NCBI GenBank assembly: GCA_965208015.1 | Contig: OZ242309.1 | Span: 992,001-1,056,000, forward strand | From: Bin87 sp965208015 | Lineage (GTDB): Bacteria; Chloroflexota; Dehalococcoidia; Lucifugimonadales; UBA3495 | Length of the DNA: 64,000 bases | Reading direction: 5' to 3' | Shown here: positions 54,887 to 63,096 of the stretch, one piece after another | How the letters are laid out: every line of letters starts with the position of its first letter | How positions within the stretch are numbered: the stretch's first letter is position 1 | Notes under the pieces: generated by a model | What the model saw: only the letters and a program-made list of their open reading frames with translations | Told to the model about the DNA's origin: nothing | The model's database searches: none | Made by a program: the position numbers and the translations under genes

Positions 54887-55663
54887 ATGGATTTGACCCT
54901 GAATGGTAAGGTTGCGATGATCACCGGCGGCAGCCGCGGTCTTGGACGGCAGTGCGCCCTTGCCCTGGGACGCGAGGGCTGCGCCGTGGCCATTTGCGGA
55001 CGCGACGGCGACACGGTTGAAAAGACGGTATCCGAACTCGCCGGTTTGGGCGTGAAGGCCAACGGCAGCCAGGCCGACGTGACCAATCCCGAAGACGCCG
55101 AGCGGTTCCTCCAGGAGACCACCGCCGCCCTCGGCGCTCCCGACATACTGGTGAACAACGTGGGCGGCCGCCGCGGCTCCGTCCTCTTCGACGAGACCTC
55201 CATGGAACAGTTCCTTGAGGGCTTGGAAGTGAACCTCATCTCGGCCGTGCGGATGACCAAGCTGGCTCTGCCGCACATGCAGGCGCAGGGTTGGGGCCGT
55301 GTGATCAACATATCGTCGATTTACGGCCGCGAGCACGGTGGCTCGGTGGACTACATGACGGGGAAGGCGGGAATGATCGCCTTTTCGAAGCACCTGGCCC
55401 TGCAGTTGGCGCAAACCGGCGTGCTGGTGAATTGCGTCGCGCCCGGCAGCATCGACTTCCCCGGCAGCACCTGGGACCGCTTCCAGCAGAACAACACGCC
55501 TGAGGTCGTCGCCGAGTTCATCGATCGCAACCTGCCCATGGGCAAGTTCGGTTGGCCCGAGCCCATCGGCGAAACGGTGGCGTTCCTGGCTTCCGACCGC
55601 GCCGGCCTGATCACCGGAGCCTGCATCAACGTCGATGGCGGCCAGTCCAAGTCACTGTTCTAA
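54887..55663 (+). CDS. Short-chain dehydrogenase/reductase
   Basis: This 258-residue NAD(P)-dependent enzyme has the classical SDR layout: cofactor motif TGGSRGLGRQ (about 13-22), NNVGGRRG, active-site Ser in NISSIYGREHGG, and YMTGK (Tyr/Lys). The C-terminus VDGGQSKSLF is normal. The specific substrate is unknown; 3-oxoacyl reductase-like or sugar dehydrogenase roles are both possible. GGGAGG precedes the ATG. Confidence 0.92.
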   Translation: MDLTLNGKVAMITGGSRGLGRQCALALGREGCAVAICGRDGDTVEKTVSELAGLGVKANGSQADVTNPEDAERFLQETTAALGAPDILVNNVGGRRGSVLFDETSMEQFLEGLEVNLISAVRMTKLALPHMQAQGWGRVINISSIYGREHGGSVDYMTGKAGMIAFSKHLALQLAQTGVLVNCVAPGSIDFPGSTWDRFQQNNTPEVVAEFIDRNLPMGKFGWPEPIGETVAFLASDRAGLITGACINVDGGQSKSLF

Positions 55664-55700
55664 CCCCTTCTCGTTTGATGGGAGAGGGCTAGGGTGAGGG
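55664..55700. repeat. Imperfect palindrome with GGGAGAGGGCTAGGGTGAGGG motif
   Basis: CCCCTTCTC (55664-55672) faces GGGAGAGGG (55680-55688), followed by CTAGGGTGAGGG. This short motif is scattered in many bacterial genomes. Here it lies between two convergent genes and could act as a weak terminator. Confidence 0.4.
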
Positions 55701-55703
55701 TGG

Positions 55704-56522
55704 CTACGCCGGCTGGTGCGCCGTCCCCACGAACTCCAGCCAGGCCTGCACGCACTTCTCCGGCGCCGAATGCTGGACATAACCACCGGCACCGGGCACC
55801 CGCGCCAATCGGCAGTTGGGCATCATCTCAGCCTGACCCTGCGCACGGTCGGGGATGTCCCCTTCGCTCAGCTCGCCGACCATTGCCAACGCCGGGGTCT
55901 GGATGGTGGGCAGCTTTTCGGACAGGTTCTGGGTGCCCAGGTAGGCCAGGGTTTCCAAAACCACGTGGCGGGCGGTCCGGCCCATCTGCTGGATGTACCA
56001 CTCGTGGTGTTCCGGCGCGGCGTCGGCACTCACCCGACGGCCCCCGGTGGCCCGCGCCCAGCCTTCCACGCCCTCTTCCGCCACCAGCCGGTAGTAGTTC
56101 TGGTAGGTGTCAACGCCGGTGAAGTTGTAGGGCGACGTACAAGTGGTGACCGTGTGCAGCCGCTCCGGGTACTGGTAGGCGAACTGCAAGGCGATGGTGC
56201 CGCCAATCGTCTCGCCGATCAGGTGCACCTTGTCCAGTTCCAGGTAATCCAGCAGGTTGCGCAGGTCGCCGGCAAAACTCTCCAGTGACCAATCGTATCC
56301 GGGCTCCGGCACGGTCGAACGGCCGAAACCGCGCATATCCACGCGGATCACGCGGTATTGCCGGGCCAGCAGCGGCGGCCACGCGTACCACAGTCGCCCG
56401 TTCTTGGCGTTGCCGTGATGCAGCACGATGGTTTCGATGGTCTCCGGATCACGCCAAGGGTCAGTAAAGTTGTCGTCGTCGTAGTACATCTCCAGGTCGC
56501 CGGGCAGCTTTGCTATGGCCAT
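55704..56522 (-). CDS. Alpha/beta hydrolase-fold protein with altered catalytic residues
   Basis: This 272-residue protein has the alpha/beta hydrolase scaffold (IVLHHGNAKNGRLWY, VDMRGFGRSTVP). The nucleophile elbow is IGETIGG, with Thr105 in place of Ser, and the usual His site (GAGH) reads GAGG (Gly247), though a His lies at 251. It may use Thr, or have lost hydrolysis in favour of another reaction. AGGAGA lies upstream of the ATG at 56522. The upstream gene on the same strand is a cupin. Confidence 0.8.
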   Translation of the reverse strand: MAIAKLPGDLEMYYDDDNFTDPWRDPETIETIVLHHGNAKNGRLWYAWPPLLARQYRVIRVDMRGFGRSTVPEPGYDWSLESFAGDLRNLLDYLELDKVHLIGETIGGTIALQFAYQYPERLHTVTTCTSPYNFTGVDTYQNYYRLVAEEGVEGWARATGGRRVSADAAPEHHEWYIQQMGRTARHVVLETLAYLGTQNLSEKLPTIQTPALAMVGELSEGDIPDRAQGQAEMMPNCRLARVPGAGGYVQHSAPEKCVQAWLEFVGTAHQPA

Positions 56523-56594
56523 GGTTCTCTCCTGCGTATGATCGCCGGTTTGCGTCGATGTCCCTACCCACCAGCGGGTGCGCTGAGATCGGGG

Positions 56595-56972
56595 CTACAC
56601 CCCGAGAGCACCGCCGGGAGTCTGGTCTGCCAACGGGATCTGCACGCTGATTCGGTCCACGTCGCCCACGCTGCGGGTGGTGTGACCGCGGCCGGTCAGA
56701 TCTTCGCAGAGCTCGATGTCGCCCACGTTGAAGATCCGCTTGGTGCCGTCGCCCAGGCCGATTTCCACCTGGCCCTGCAACGTGATCACGTACTGGCGGC
56801 GCGGGGCGGTGTGAAAGTCCACCAGTTGCGTCGGCCTTAGGCAGCTGAACTGCACGCCGGTGGCCGCCTCGGTCGCCGTCCTCAGCGCGTGCCCCATCTG
56901 CTCAAAGGGCAACTCCATTTCCTCGATGTGCGATTCGCCGTCCTCGCCCGTGTAGAGCCTGACTACCTGCAT
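56595..56972 (-). CDS. Cupin-domain protein
   Basis: This 125-residue protein fits a single cupin barrel: VDFHTAPRRQYVITLQGQVE (first motif) and GDIELCEDLTGRGHTTRSV (second). The metal ligands are only partly conserved (His in DFHTAP, His in RGHTTR). It may be a small dioxygenase or isomerase, or a binding protein. GGAGG is upstream of the ATG at 56972. The neighbour downstream on the same strand is the altered hydrolase (72 bases away). Confidence 0.75.
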   Translation of the reverse strand: MQVVRLYTGEDGESHIEEMELPFEQMGHALRTATEAATGVQFSCLRPTQLVDFHTAPRRQYVITLQGQVEIGLGDGTKRIFNVGDIELCEDLTGRGHTTRSVGDVDRISVQIPLADQTPGGALGV

Positions 56973-57023
56973 TTCATGTCCTCCGGTTCCGTTTGTGATT
57001 GGGCCGTGATTGCGCCAGAGTGG

Positions 57024-57271
57024 CTAGTCAATGTAGAAATGTGGACGCAGATCTGGCTCCGGGACGAATTGTACAGCCCGATTGAAAATGGAGTGTAGGG
57101 TTCCTCTGGCGAGTTCGCGATGGAGCGGGACTGACAAGTTCTGTTTTCGAACGGAATCGAGCGTTCTTCTGAGCTTCACATGGCTCCCTTTTTTTGAGAG
57201 TGTCTGCGGAAACCGAACCGAGCCATGATTGCGATGACGTCGTTGCCGGACAGTCTTCTAAGCCGCGGCAT
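57024..57271 (-). pseudogene. hicA: HicA mRNA interferase toxin, frameshifted at an A7 run
   Basis: The ATG at 57271 begins MPRLRRLSGNDVIAIMARFG and continues to RRHSQKK. At a run of seven A (coding strand; T at 57189-57195) the frame ends quickly (TGA). One extra base there restores GSHVKLRRTLDSVRKQNL, with the active-site His, and LSVPLHRELARGTLHSIF up to a TAG at 57024-57026. The total length of 248 bases is one short of a multiple of three. The toxin is probably inactive unless slippage occurs at the run. The start overlaps the end of hicB by 14 bases. Confidence 0.8.
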
Positions 57272-57494
57272 CGGTTAGCTCCATTTCAAGCACTACAGAT
57301 AAAATTGGGTTATCGGCCAACCCAATTTCGGTAAGGTCTTCGTCTTCCAAGTGAAGACTGACCGCTTCGCGCAAGTTATCGAGCGTTTCTTCCAGAGTGC
57401 GCCCTTGGGTCACGACGGCGACCTCCAGACAATTAGCCACATAGTACCCGTCGCTGGGGAACACGACGGCGTGGATGTTACGAGACAGGTTCAT
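57258..57494 (-). CDS. hicB: HicB-like antitoxin
   Basis: This 78-residue protein has the HicB core: IHAVVFPSDGYYVANCLEVA, VVTQGRTLEETLDNLREAV and SLHLEDEDLTEIG, a degraded RNase H-like fold that neutralises HicA. The ATG at 57494 has GGAGG upstream and overlaps the stop of the nth-like gene by 4 bases. It precedes its toxin, the less common hicB-hicA order. No C-terminal DNA-binding domain is present, so it probably does not regulate transcription by itself. Confidence 0.86.
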   Translation of the reverse strand: MNLSRNIHAVVFPSDGYYVANCLEVAVVTQGRTLEETLDNLREAVSLHLEDEDLTEIGLADNPILSVVLEMELTDAAA

Positions 57495-58156
57495 TGTTGG
57501 TTCCTCCGGTTTGATGCTTGTCCAGTCTCGCAGATTTCATGCAGGCAACAGGCATTGCAACGGGGCGCGTTTTTAGTGCAAGCGACTTTGTGATGGTAGT
57601 CCAGCAGGGCGTGAAACTCATTGTACACTTGCACGTCCGCCGGGATGCCGGCGTGGAACATTGCTTGCCAGCCGTGATAATCGTCGCGGCCTTGCGGTGT
57701 CAGCCCGACGCGCCGCATGATGCGGATGGTGTAGGCGTCGATCACGAACGATGGCCTGCCAGCGGCGTAAACCAGGATGTCGTCGGCGGTCTCCGGCCCG
57801 ATGCCGTGGATGCCTAACAACTCCTGACGCAACGTGTGCGTGTCTGCAACGAACATTCGGTCCAGATCGCCGTCATATCCCTCGCAAACGTGGGCGGCAA
57901 AGGCCTTCAGCTTGCGGGCCTTGGCGTTGTAGTAGCCCGATGGCCGCACCAGTTCGGCCAGATCATCGGGCGGCAGCGCGTGCACTGACGCCCAACTCTC
58001 AATCCCCGCGGTGCGTAGGTTGTCCAGGGCCCGCTCAACGTTGCGCCAAGCCGCCGCCTGCGTCAAGATCGCCCCGGCGATCATCTCGAACCGGCTGCTC
58101 GCCGGCCACCAACCTTGCGGCCCGTACGCGTCCAGCAACCGACGGTATATGTCCAT
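57491..58156 (-). CDS. Endonuclease III-like DNA glycosylase with Fe-S cluster
   Basis: This 221-residue base-excision repair protein has the helix-hairpin-helix ELLGIHGIGPETADDILVYA, catalytic Asp in FVIDAYTIRI, and a C-terminal 4Fe-4S loop with perfect spacing C-x6-C-x2-C-x5-C (CTKNAPRCNACCLHEIC). The lyase Lys of Nth (in GVGRKTA) is Glu here, which suggests a monofunctional glycosylase (MagIII-like) rather than a true Nth. I start at the ATG at 58156; a GTG at 58180 with GGAAG before it is an alternative. It overlaps hicB by 4 bases. Confidence 0.87.
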   Translation of the reverse strand: MDIYRRLLDAYGPQGWWPASSRFEMIAGAILTQAAAWRNVERALDNLRTAGIESWASVHALPPDDLAELVRPSGYYNAKARKLKAFAAHVCEGYDGDLDRMFVADTHTLRQELLGIHGIGPETADDILVYAAGRPSFVIDAYTIRIMRRVGLTPQGRDDYHGWQAMFHAGIPADVQVYNEFHALLDYHHKVACTKNAPRCNACCLHEICETGQASNRRNQQ

Positions 58157-58217
58157 CAACGAGTGTTCTGCGCGATGCACTTGTTCTTCCGAATTGCGGG
58201 TGAGTCGTACCCGTGAA

Positions 58218-58907
58218 TCACAGGATAACCGGCACGGCGTCGGCAAGTTCGATGCTGCGCTCCGTTACGTCGCAACGATATGACCAAACCATTACCCCCG
58301 CATCATGGGCTTCTCGAAGCGTCTCGCCCAGCAGCGGGTCGGCCACGTCGTGAGGCGCGAATGCCTCGGCATCCGCCCGCTGGATCACGAAGACCACCGC
58401 CGCTTGGTGGCCCTCCTCACGCGCTGCCATCAGGCTCCGCAGATGTTTGACGCCCCGAATGGTCGGAGCATCCGGAAACAGGCCGACCCCGTCCTCCACC
58501 AGCGTGACCGACTTGGTCTCGACATAGCACTTGCCCTCCGGACCTTCCAGCAGGAAGTCCAGCCGGCTCTCCCCGAAGACCTGCTCTCCACGGGCCACGG
58601 GATAGTCTGCGAATTGCGGCAGGCGTCTTCGTTTCAATGCCTCAGCGACCAACTTGTTGGGCAGCCGGGCATCGGCTGAGGATAGCGCCCTCCCAGTATC
58701 CACCAGCGCCAGGTCAAAGCTGGTTTTCCGGCTGGTTCTCTGGGGCGCCGGCGCCAACAGGACCCGAAATCCCGGTACGAGCAGTTCGCCCATCCGGCCC
58801 GAGTTGGGCACGTGCGCCAGGTACTCCCGGCGCTCCACGTCCACCAGGGCCGCGAATCGGTTCAGCCGCTTGATGAATCGCCCTTCAACCAGGGGAGGAA
58901 ATCGCAA
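58218..58907 (-). CDS. sfsA: SfsA-family nuclease
   Basis: This 229-residue protein begins MRFPPLVEGRFIKRLNRFAA, followed by HVPNSGRMGELLVPG, then FLLEGPEGKCYVETKSVTLV and AVVFVIQRADAEAFAPHD, all typical of SfsA, originally a sugar fermentation stimulation protein and now regarded as a DNA- or RNA-binding nuclease. The start is a TTG at 58907 with GGAG 7 bases upstream, which matches the family start; the longer frame to 59078 has no homology. Length matches E. coli SfsA (234). Confidence 0.88.
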   Translation of the reverse strand: MRFPPLVEGRFIKRLNRFAALVDVERREYLAHVPNSGRMGELLVPGFRVLLAPAPQRTSRKTSFDLALVDTGRALSSADARLPNKLVAEALKRRRLPQFADYPVARGEQVFGESRLDFLLEGPEGKCYVETKSVTLVEDGVGLFPDAPTIRGVKHLRSLMAAREEGHQAAVVFVIQRADAEAFAPHDVADPLLGETLREAHDAGVMVWSYRCDVTERSIELADAVPVIL

Positions 58908-59021
58908 CGGTAGTCTCCAAAATCGGCAACCCAGGCCGCGCCGGCCACATGCATCGCGACTGCGGGCCGCCGTACCAATCAATGCTGCACACCATGTAAC
59001 AAAAGCGTAATCAGTTCGTAA

Positions 59022-59052
59022 TTGCCCGTTAATCCGTTGTACCCAATATAAG
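59022..59052 (+). promoter_or_regulatory. Candidate promoter of the winged-helix regulator gene
   Basis: TTGCCC (59022-59027) and AATATA (59045-59050) with 17 bases between; TATAAG (59047-59052) overlaps. It lies 54 bases before the ATG at 59106. Confidence 0.35.
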
Positions 59053-59105
59053 GGCATCGGCAGCGACCTGCCAGACAATCCTCAAGCTGCTAATCAGGTT
59101 CGGCG

Positions 59106-59798
59106 ATGATCACTTATGCAGGTTATCAATCCATCAACGATCCGGCTCCTCGGGTTCTCCTCTTGGGACAGGGCTGGGAAATGATCCGGGGCGCATTGGC
59201 CGCCGCTTCTGACACCGGAGCTATCGAGCTGATCGGCCCGGAAGCGTCCTACGACACCGATACCGATTACGGCTCGGACTCCCCGGCGGTGCTGCTCCTC
59301 TCCCCCGACGCAGACGCGCCCGTGCAACCGGATGACGACGCCGGACCACTGGTTCTTCGCTGTGTCCCCGACGACGAGTTGGACGATCCAGATCTCTACG
59401 GGGATTCCGATGACTTCGTCGCCGTGCCCTGCTCCCCCGCGGAGCTGATCAAGCGGATCCTGCGCCTGGCTGACCGACACGCCTCCGCGTCTGTTGCATC
59501 GGGTTCCATCCGGGTCGGCGGCATATCGCTCAACCCCGCCACGTACCAGGTAACCGCCAACGGGCGCCCCGTCGACCTTGCCTGGCTGGAGTTCCAACTC
59601 CTCCAGTTCCTGATGGACAACGTGGGCAAGGTCTTCACCCGCGACCAGTTGCTGGCCAACGTCTGGGGCGTCGAAAACATCGGCGGCACGCGAACCGTCG
59701 ACGTGCACATCCGCCGCCTGCGCTACAAGCTGGAGAACGGACCCGAAATCTACTTCCGCACCGTCAAGAATGTCGGCTATGGAATGATAGAACCCTAG
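59106..59798 (+). CDS. Winged-helix transcription regulator with degenerate receiver
   Basis: This 230-residue protein has the OmpR-like output domain at about 133-228 (SLNPATYQVTANGRPVDLAW, then GTRTVDVHIRRLRYKLEN). The N-terminal domain (about 14-120) looks like a receiver but lacks the acidic pair (VLLLGQGWEM), has Ser66 at the phospho-acceptor site (AVLLLSPDAD) and lacks the Lys (VAVPCSPAEL). It is probably not phosphorylated and may respond to another signal. There is no adjacent kinase. Confidence 0.82.
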   Translation: MITYAGYQSINDPAPRVLLLGQGWEMIRGALAAASDTGAIELIGPEASYDTDTDYGSDSPAVLLLSPDADAPVQPDDDAGPLVLRCVPDDELDDPDLYGDSDDFVAVPCSPAELIKRILRLADRHASASVASGSIRVGGISLNPATYQVTANGRPVDLAWLEFQLLQFLMDNVGKVFTRDQLLANVWGVENIGGTRTVDVHIRRLRYKLENGPEIYFRTVKNVGYGMIEP

Positions 59799-59821
59799 AT
59801 TGACCAAGCCGATCACACAAG

Positions 59822-59851
59822 AAAGGGGCGAGTGAAAACCCGCCCCTTTTT
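59822..59851 (+). terminator. Rho-independent terminator between regulator and P450 genes
   Basis: Stem AAAGGGGCG (59822-59830) with CGCCCCTTT (59841-59849), loop of 10, T-run at 59847-59851. It serves the regulator on the plus strand; on the minus strand the T-run is weaker. Confidence 0.8.
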
Positions 59852-59877
59852 CATTGCCTGTTGTGCGGAATTGTCCG

Positions 59878-60809
59878 TTACCACTCGGCCGGCAGGCTCA
59901 CCACGCCGCGAATGTTCAGCAGGTTGTGGTATTCCAACCCGTCCGGGTCGCTGGCGAACTTGAAAGGCGGGAACTTGCGGGTCAGCGCCCGGAACGCCTC
60001 CTGCCCTTCCAGGCGCGCCAGGTTGGCGCCCAGGCAGTGGTGGATGCCGCCGCCGAAAGCCACGTGCGGGTTCGGGTAGCGGGTGATGTCCAGGTCCTCG
60101 GGATTCTCGAAAGCCATGGGGTCCCGGTTGGCGGAGTTGATGATCGTCATCACTTTTTCGCCTTCCCGGATCTTCTGGCCGCCCAGCTCGATATCCTCCA
60201 GCGCGATGCGCGGCGCCCGCTTCACCGGTGAGTCGTACCGCAGCAATTCCTCCGTCGCCCGAACCAAGAGGCTGTCGTCTTCCTTGAGCATGTTCCACTG
60301 CTCAGGGTTTTTCATCAGCGCCATGGTGCCGTTGCCCACCAGGTTGATGGTGGTCTGGTGGCCGGCGATGAGCAGCAGCAGGGTGTTGCCCAGCACCTCC
60401 TCCCGGCTCAGGTCTCCCTCGCGCTCGCCGATGGCCAGCACGGACAGCAGGTCATCCGAGGGCTCGCTGACGCGCTCTTCCACCAGCGGGTTGACGTAAT
60501 CATTCAGCGTGGTGATGGCTTCGTGAACGCGCGTGTGCCGATCCGGCGATTCCTGGTCCAGCGACAGCAGCTGCCGAGACAGCGTCCGGATGAACTCGCG
60601 GTCCTCCGCCGGCATCCCTAGCCAGTTAGCAATGACCAGCACCGGCATGGCGTTGGCAAAGTCCTTGAGCACGTCCATCTCCCCGCTCTCGGGGTCGAAG
60701 TCCTTCAGCAGGTCCTGGATGATTCCCTGCACCATCGCCCGGAACCGATTGTCGATGTACTTCGGGTTGAACACCGGGTGGACGGTGCGGCGCATCCGCA
60801 GGTGGTCGG
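59878..60809 (-). pseudogene. Cytochrome P450, 3' part, separated from its 5' part by an IS element
   Basis: This part encodes the C-terminal three quarters of a bacterial P450: HLRMRRTVHPVFNP, the I-helix LLLLIAGHQTTINLV, ExxR in ATEELLRYD, and the heme loop AFGGGIHHCLGANLARLE. With the 5' part (62053-62350), and with the IS and one target duplication removed, it joins in frame (298 + 932 = 1,230 bases, 409 residues). The ATG internal to the fragment (60795) could still be used, but a P450 without its N-terminal region is unlikely to fold. An inactivated monooxygenase is the best reading. Confidence 0.85.
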
Positions 60810-60819
60810 GCCGGTCCCG
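60810..60819. repeat. Target-site duplication, left copy
   Basis: GCCGGTCCCG; repeated exactly at 62053-62062 on the other side of the IS. Confidence 0.9.
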
Positions 60820-62052
60820 CAGGGCAATCGCGTCTTATCCGAGGAGGACTTTGAGCAGGTAGTCCTCGTCCCATCCGGCGTTGAGTCGTTTGCCCTGGAT
60901 GCCTACTTTCAGCGTTCTCTCGTTTTTCAAGAGGTTGTGTCCGATCTGGCGCAGGGTGTTGATGTTCTGTGGTCCGTGGTCTTTGCGGACTCGGCACTGG
61001 TCCTCCCGAAAGGACACGTCCAGGGTCCAGTGCAACGAGTTTTCGATGCTCCAGTGGCCTCTAATGGCGGCCAGCAGTTGTTCCGCTGACCCGGCCAGAC
61101 TGCTGATGTAGTAGCGGGGCTGGCTGGCGTCGCCTGCTGCGGTGGTGCGGTGGCCCACCACCCTGACGGCGGCTTTCAGTTCCGGCCATTGCCCCTGGGG
61201 GTCCAGATAGTCCAGGCAGTCCGGCTCGGTGATGACCCAGCATTCCCGCCGTTCCACCCGCCCGTGTCCCTTGTCCAGGGTTTGAGCGTAGTCATAGGGC
61301 ACGCCGTCAAAGCCCAATGCCTCGGCCCCTTCGAACAGGTCTTGAATATTCTCGTACAGTTGACCCTGGTTCTCCTTCACCGCCAGCACATAGTCGGCAC
61401 CACCATCTGTGATCTGCTGCGCAATCTCTCGCTGGCAGCCCATGGCGTCGATAGTTACGATACAGCCATTCAACTCCAGCATCTCCAGCAGTTGAGGAAT
61501 GGCAGTGATCTCATTGGATTTCTCGTCGGTCTTGACCTGACCCAGGGTCAGGCTTTGCTGGGTGGCCCAGGCGCTGACCATATGGATGGCCCCCTTCTTC
61601 CCAGCACGGTCATAGGACCGTCGGGCCGTCTTGCCGTCGATAGCCACCACCTCGCCAGGCAACAACTCGGCGATGGCCTGGGTCCATGAGATGAAGCAAT
61701 CCTGCAACTGCACTGGGTCCAGACGGGCGAAGACATCGCCGAAGGTGTCGTGGGACGGAATGCCGTGGGGCAGTTCCAGGAAACTCTGAAACCAGGCCAG
61801 CTTGCTCCTGCCGAACAGCTCGATATGAACCCAGGAATCAGCCCCACAGATGGTGGCGCAGATGGCGATGGCCAGGATGTCCACCAGTTTGTGGTGTCGG
61901 GTGCGTTCTACCCGGGGATCGTCCAACTCGGCGAAATGATCGAGAATGGTTGCCTTGGGTGCTTGTGCCATGCCCTCCTACCTCCACGACCTGCAATGGA
62001 TCATCGGACATTAGCACATTTCTAAAAATCTCATTAAGACGCGATTGCCCTG
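60820..62052. mobile_element. Complete ISAs1-family insertion sequence, 1,233 bp
   Basis: Perfect 18-bp terminal inverted repeats: CAGGGCAATCGCGTCTTA (60820-60837) and its reverse complement (62035-62052). One transposase gene fills it. A 10-bp duplication flanks it, in the 8-10 bp range of the family. It splits the P450 gene. Confidence 0.93.
60835..61971 (-). CDS. tnp: ISAs1-family transposase
   Basis: This 378-residue DDE transposase opens MAQAPKATILDHFAELDDPR and has VVAIDGKTARRSYD (first Asp), CIVTIDAMGCQREIA (second Asp), VKENQ and HWSIENSLHWTLDVSFREDQ (Glu). The sequence is free of stops, so it is likely active. AGGAGG lies upstream of the ATG at 61971, and the stop codon falls within the left inverted repeat. 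The direction is the same as that of the interrupted P450. Confidence 0.95.
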   Translation of the reverse strand: MAQAPKATILDHFAELDDPRVERTRHHKLVDILAIAICATICGADSWVHIELFGRSKLAWFQSFLELPHGIPSHDTFGDVFARLDPVQLQDCFISWTQAIAELLPGEVVAIDGKTARRSYDRAGKKGAIHMVSAWATQQSLTLGQVKTDEKSNEITAIPQLLEMLELNGCIVTIDAMGCQREIAQQITDGGADYVLAVKENQGQLYENIQDLFEGAEALGFDGVPYDYAQTLDKGHGRVERRECWVITEPDCLDYLDPQGQWPELKAAVRVVGHRTTAAGDASQPRYYISSLAGSAEQLLAAIRGHWSIENSLHWTLDVSFREDQCRVRKDHGPQNINTLRQIGHNLLKNERTLKVGIQGKRLNAGWDEDYLLKVLLG

Positions 62053-62350
62053 GCCGGTCCCGTCGGATGAACCAGTTGTTCATGTAATCGAGGTTATACT
62101 TGTACTTCGGGAAGTCCTCTTCGGAAATCGGCGGGCTGGGCGGCTTGTCGTCCCGCAGGAACACCTCCGACGAGAAGTATTCCGGATGCCGCAGCGCCCA
62201 TACCACCGCCTGATACGATGTTATCACCCAGGTGTCAAACTTGGCGTTCCAGTACACCGGCGCTTCTTCCCGAAGCATCGAATAATACGGATACGGGTTC
62301 CGCAGGTTTTCCGGCGAAAGCAATTCATCGTGGATACGGTCTTTCAGCAT
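62053..62350 (-). pseudogene. Cytochrome P450, 5' part
   Basis: The ATG at 62350 begins MLKDRIHDELLSPENLRNPY and continues to NNWFIRRDRP, where the IS lies. In the intact gene the next residues would be DHLRMRRT (at 60809), a standard P450 pattern. The frame now runs into the IS and ends there. Includes the right copy of the target duplication (62053-62062). Confidence 0.87.
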
Positions 62351-62420
62351 GGGTACTGCCTCGCAACTGGGTGTGTTTCAGTTAGGTAGCGAACAATTTA
62401 GCCACGGGGTGATTGGGATG

Positions 62421-63053
62421 TCAACTTGAACGCGAGCGGCGCAGAACCCGCACGTTCCACCAGATTATCAGCGGCGTGATTACCACCGTGGGCAAAATCC
62501 AGGGCACCCACACCGGGTTCATTTCTACGTTCACCACCGTCACCGCGGTAATCGTCGCTATGGTGCCGGCCATCATGTTGGTAAGATGCCGGGAGACCCG
62601 CCGCGCGCCCCCTGGCTGGTTCCAGTGGAACAGTGCGTCCGCCAACCCCAACGCGATGGCAATGCCGCCGAAAACGACCATGGTTATCCATTGTGAACTG
62701 TCGTCCAAAGCCAGGACCGCCGCGTAACCCCACATCGTCAGACCGGTGACCACGATGACGGCGACGGCGACCCAGTCCACCGGATGGGCCCGCCTCTGAC
62801 GGTTCCGCGCGAACCTCCAGCCAGCAAAAACCAGGTAAAAGCTGAACAGGGCAATCAAGAACAGGAACGAGCTCTGCACCAGGACGGCCAGCGGCACGGC
62901 CGTCAGGAACACCACCGTCATCCCGACCGCGTAGACCCGCCCCGCCAGCACATGCCACCGCCCGCCCTTGGCCGTGATCAACGCGACTCCAGCGGTCGCC
63001 AGCGACACCGAACCGGCGGCGATATGCACGGCCAGCAGAACCAGTTGGATCAA
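62421..63053 (-). CDS. DUF2306-like integral membrane protein
   Basis: This 210-residue protein has six or seven membrane helices (for example LVLLAVHIAAGSVSLATAGV, FLFLIALFSFYLVFAGW, WVAVAVIVVTGLTMWGYAAV) with His residues in the helices (AVHIAAG, WHVLAGRVYAV) as in DUF2306-type predicted membrane proteins. Function unknown. It starts with TTG at 63053; no ATG is available. Confidence 0.62.
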   Translation of the reverse strand: MIQLVLLAVHIAAGSVSLATAGVALITAKGGRWHVLAGRVYAVGMTVVFLTAVPLAVLVQSSFLFLIALFSFYLVFAGWRFARNRQRRAHPVDWVAVAVIVVTGLTMWGYAAVLALDDSSQWITMVVFGGIAIALGLADALFHWNQPGGARRVSRHLTNMMAGTIATITAVTVVNVEMNPVWVPWILPTVVITPLIIWWNVRVLRRSRSS

Positions 63054-63096
63054 GAACTGCCGCCCGCAGTGGTGGCAACCCGAGAAAACGCCAGCG

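Noticed and set aside
59878..62350. Two separate P450-like genes flanking a transposase
   Set aside because: The parts are non-overlapping pieces of one protein, and the 10-bp duplication and frame restoration show that they were one gene.
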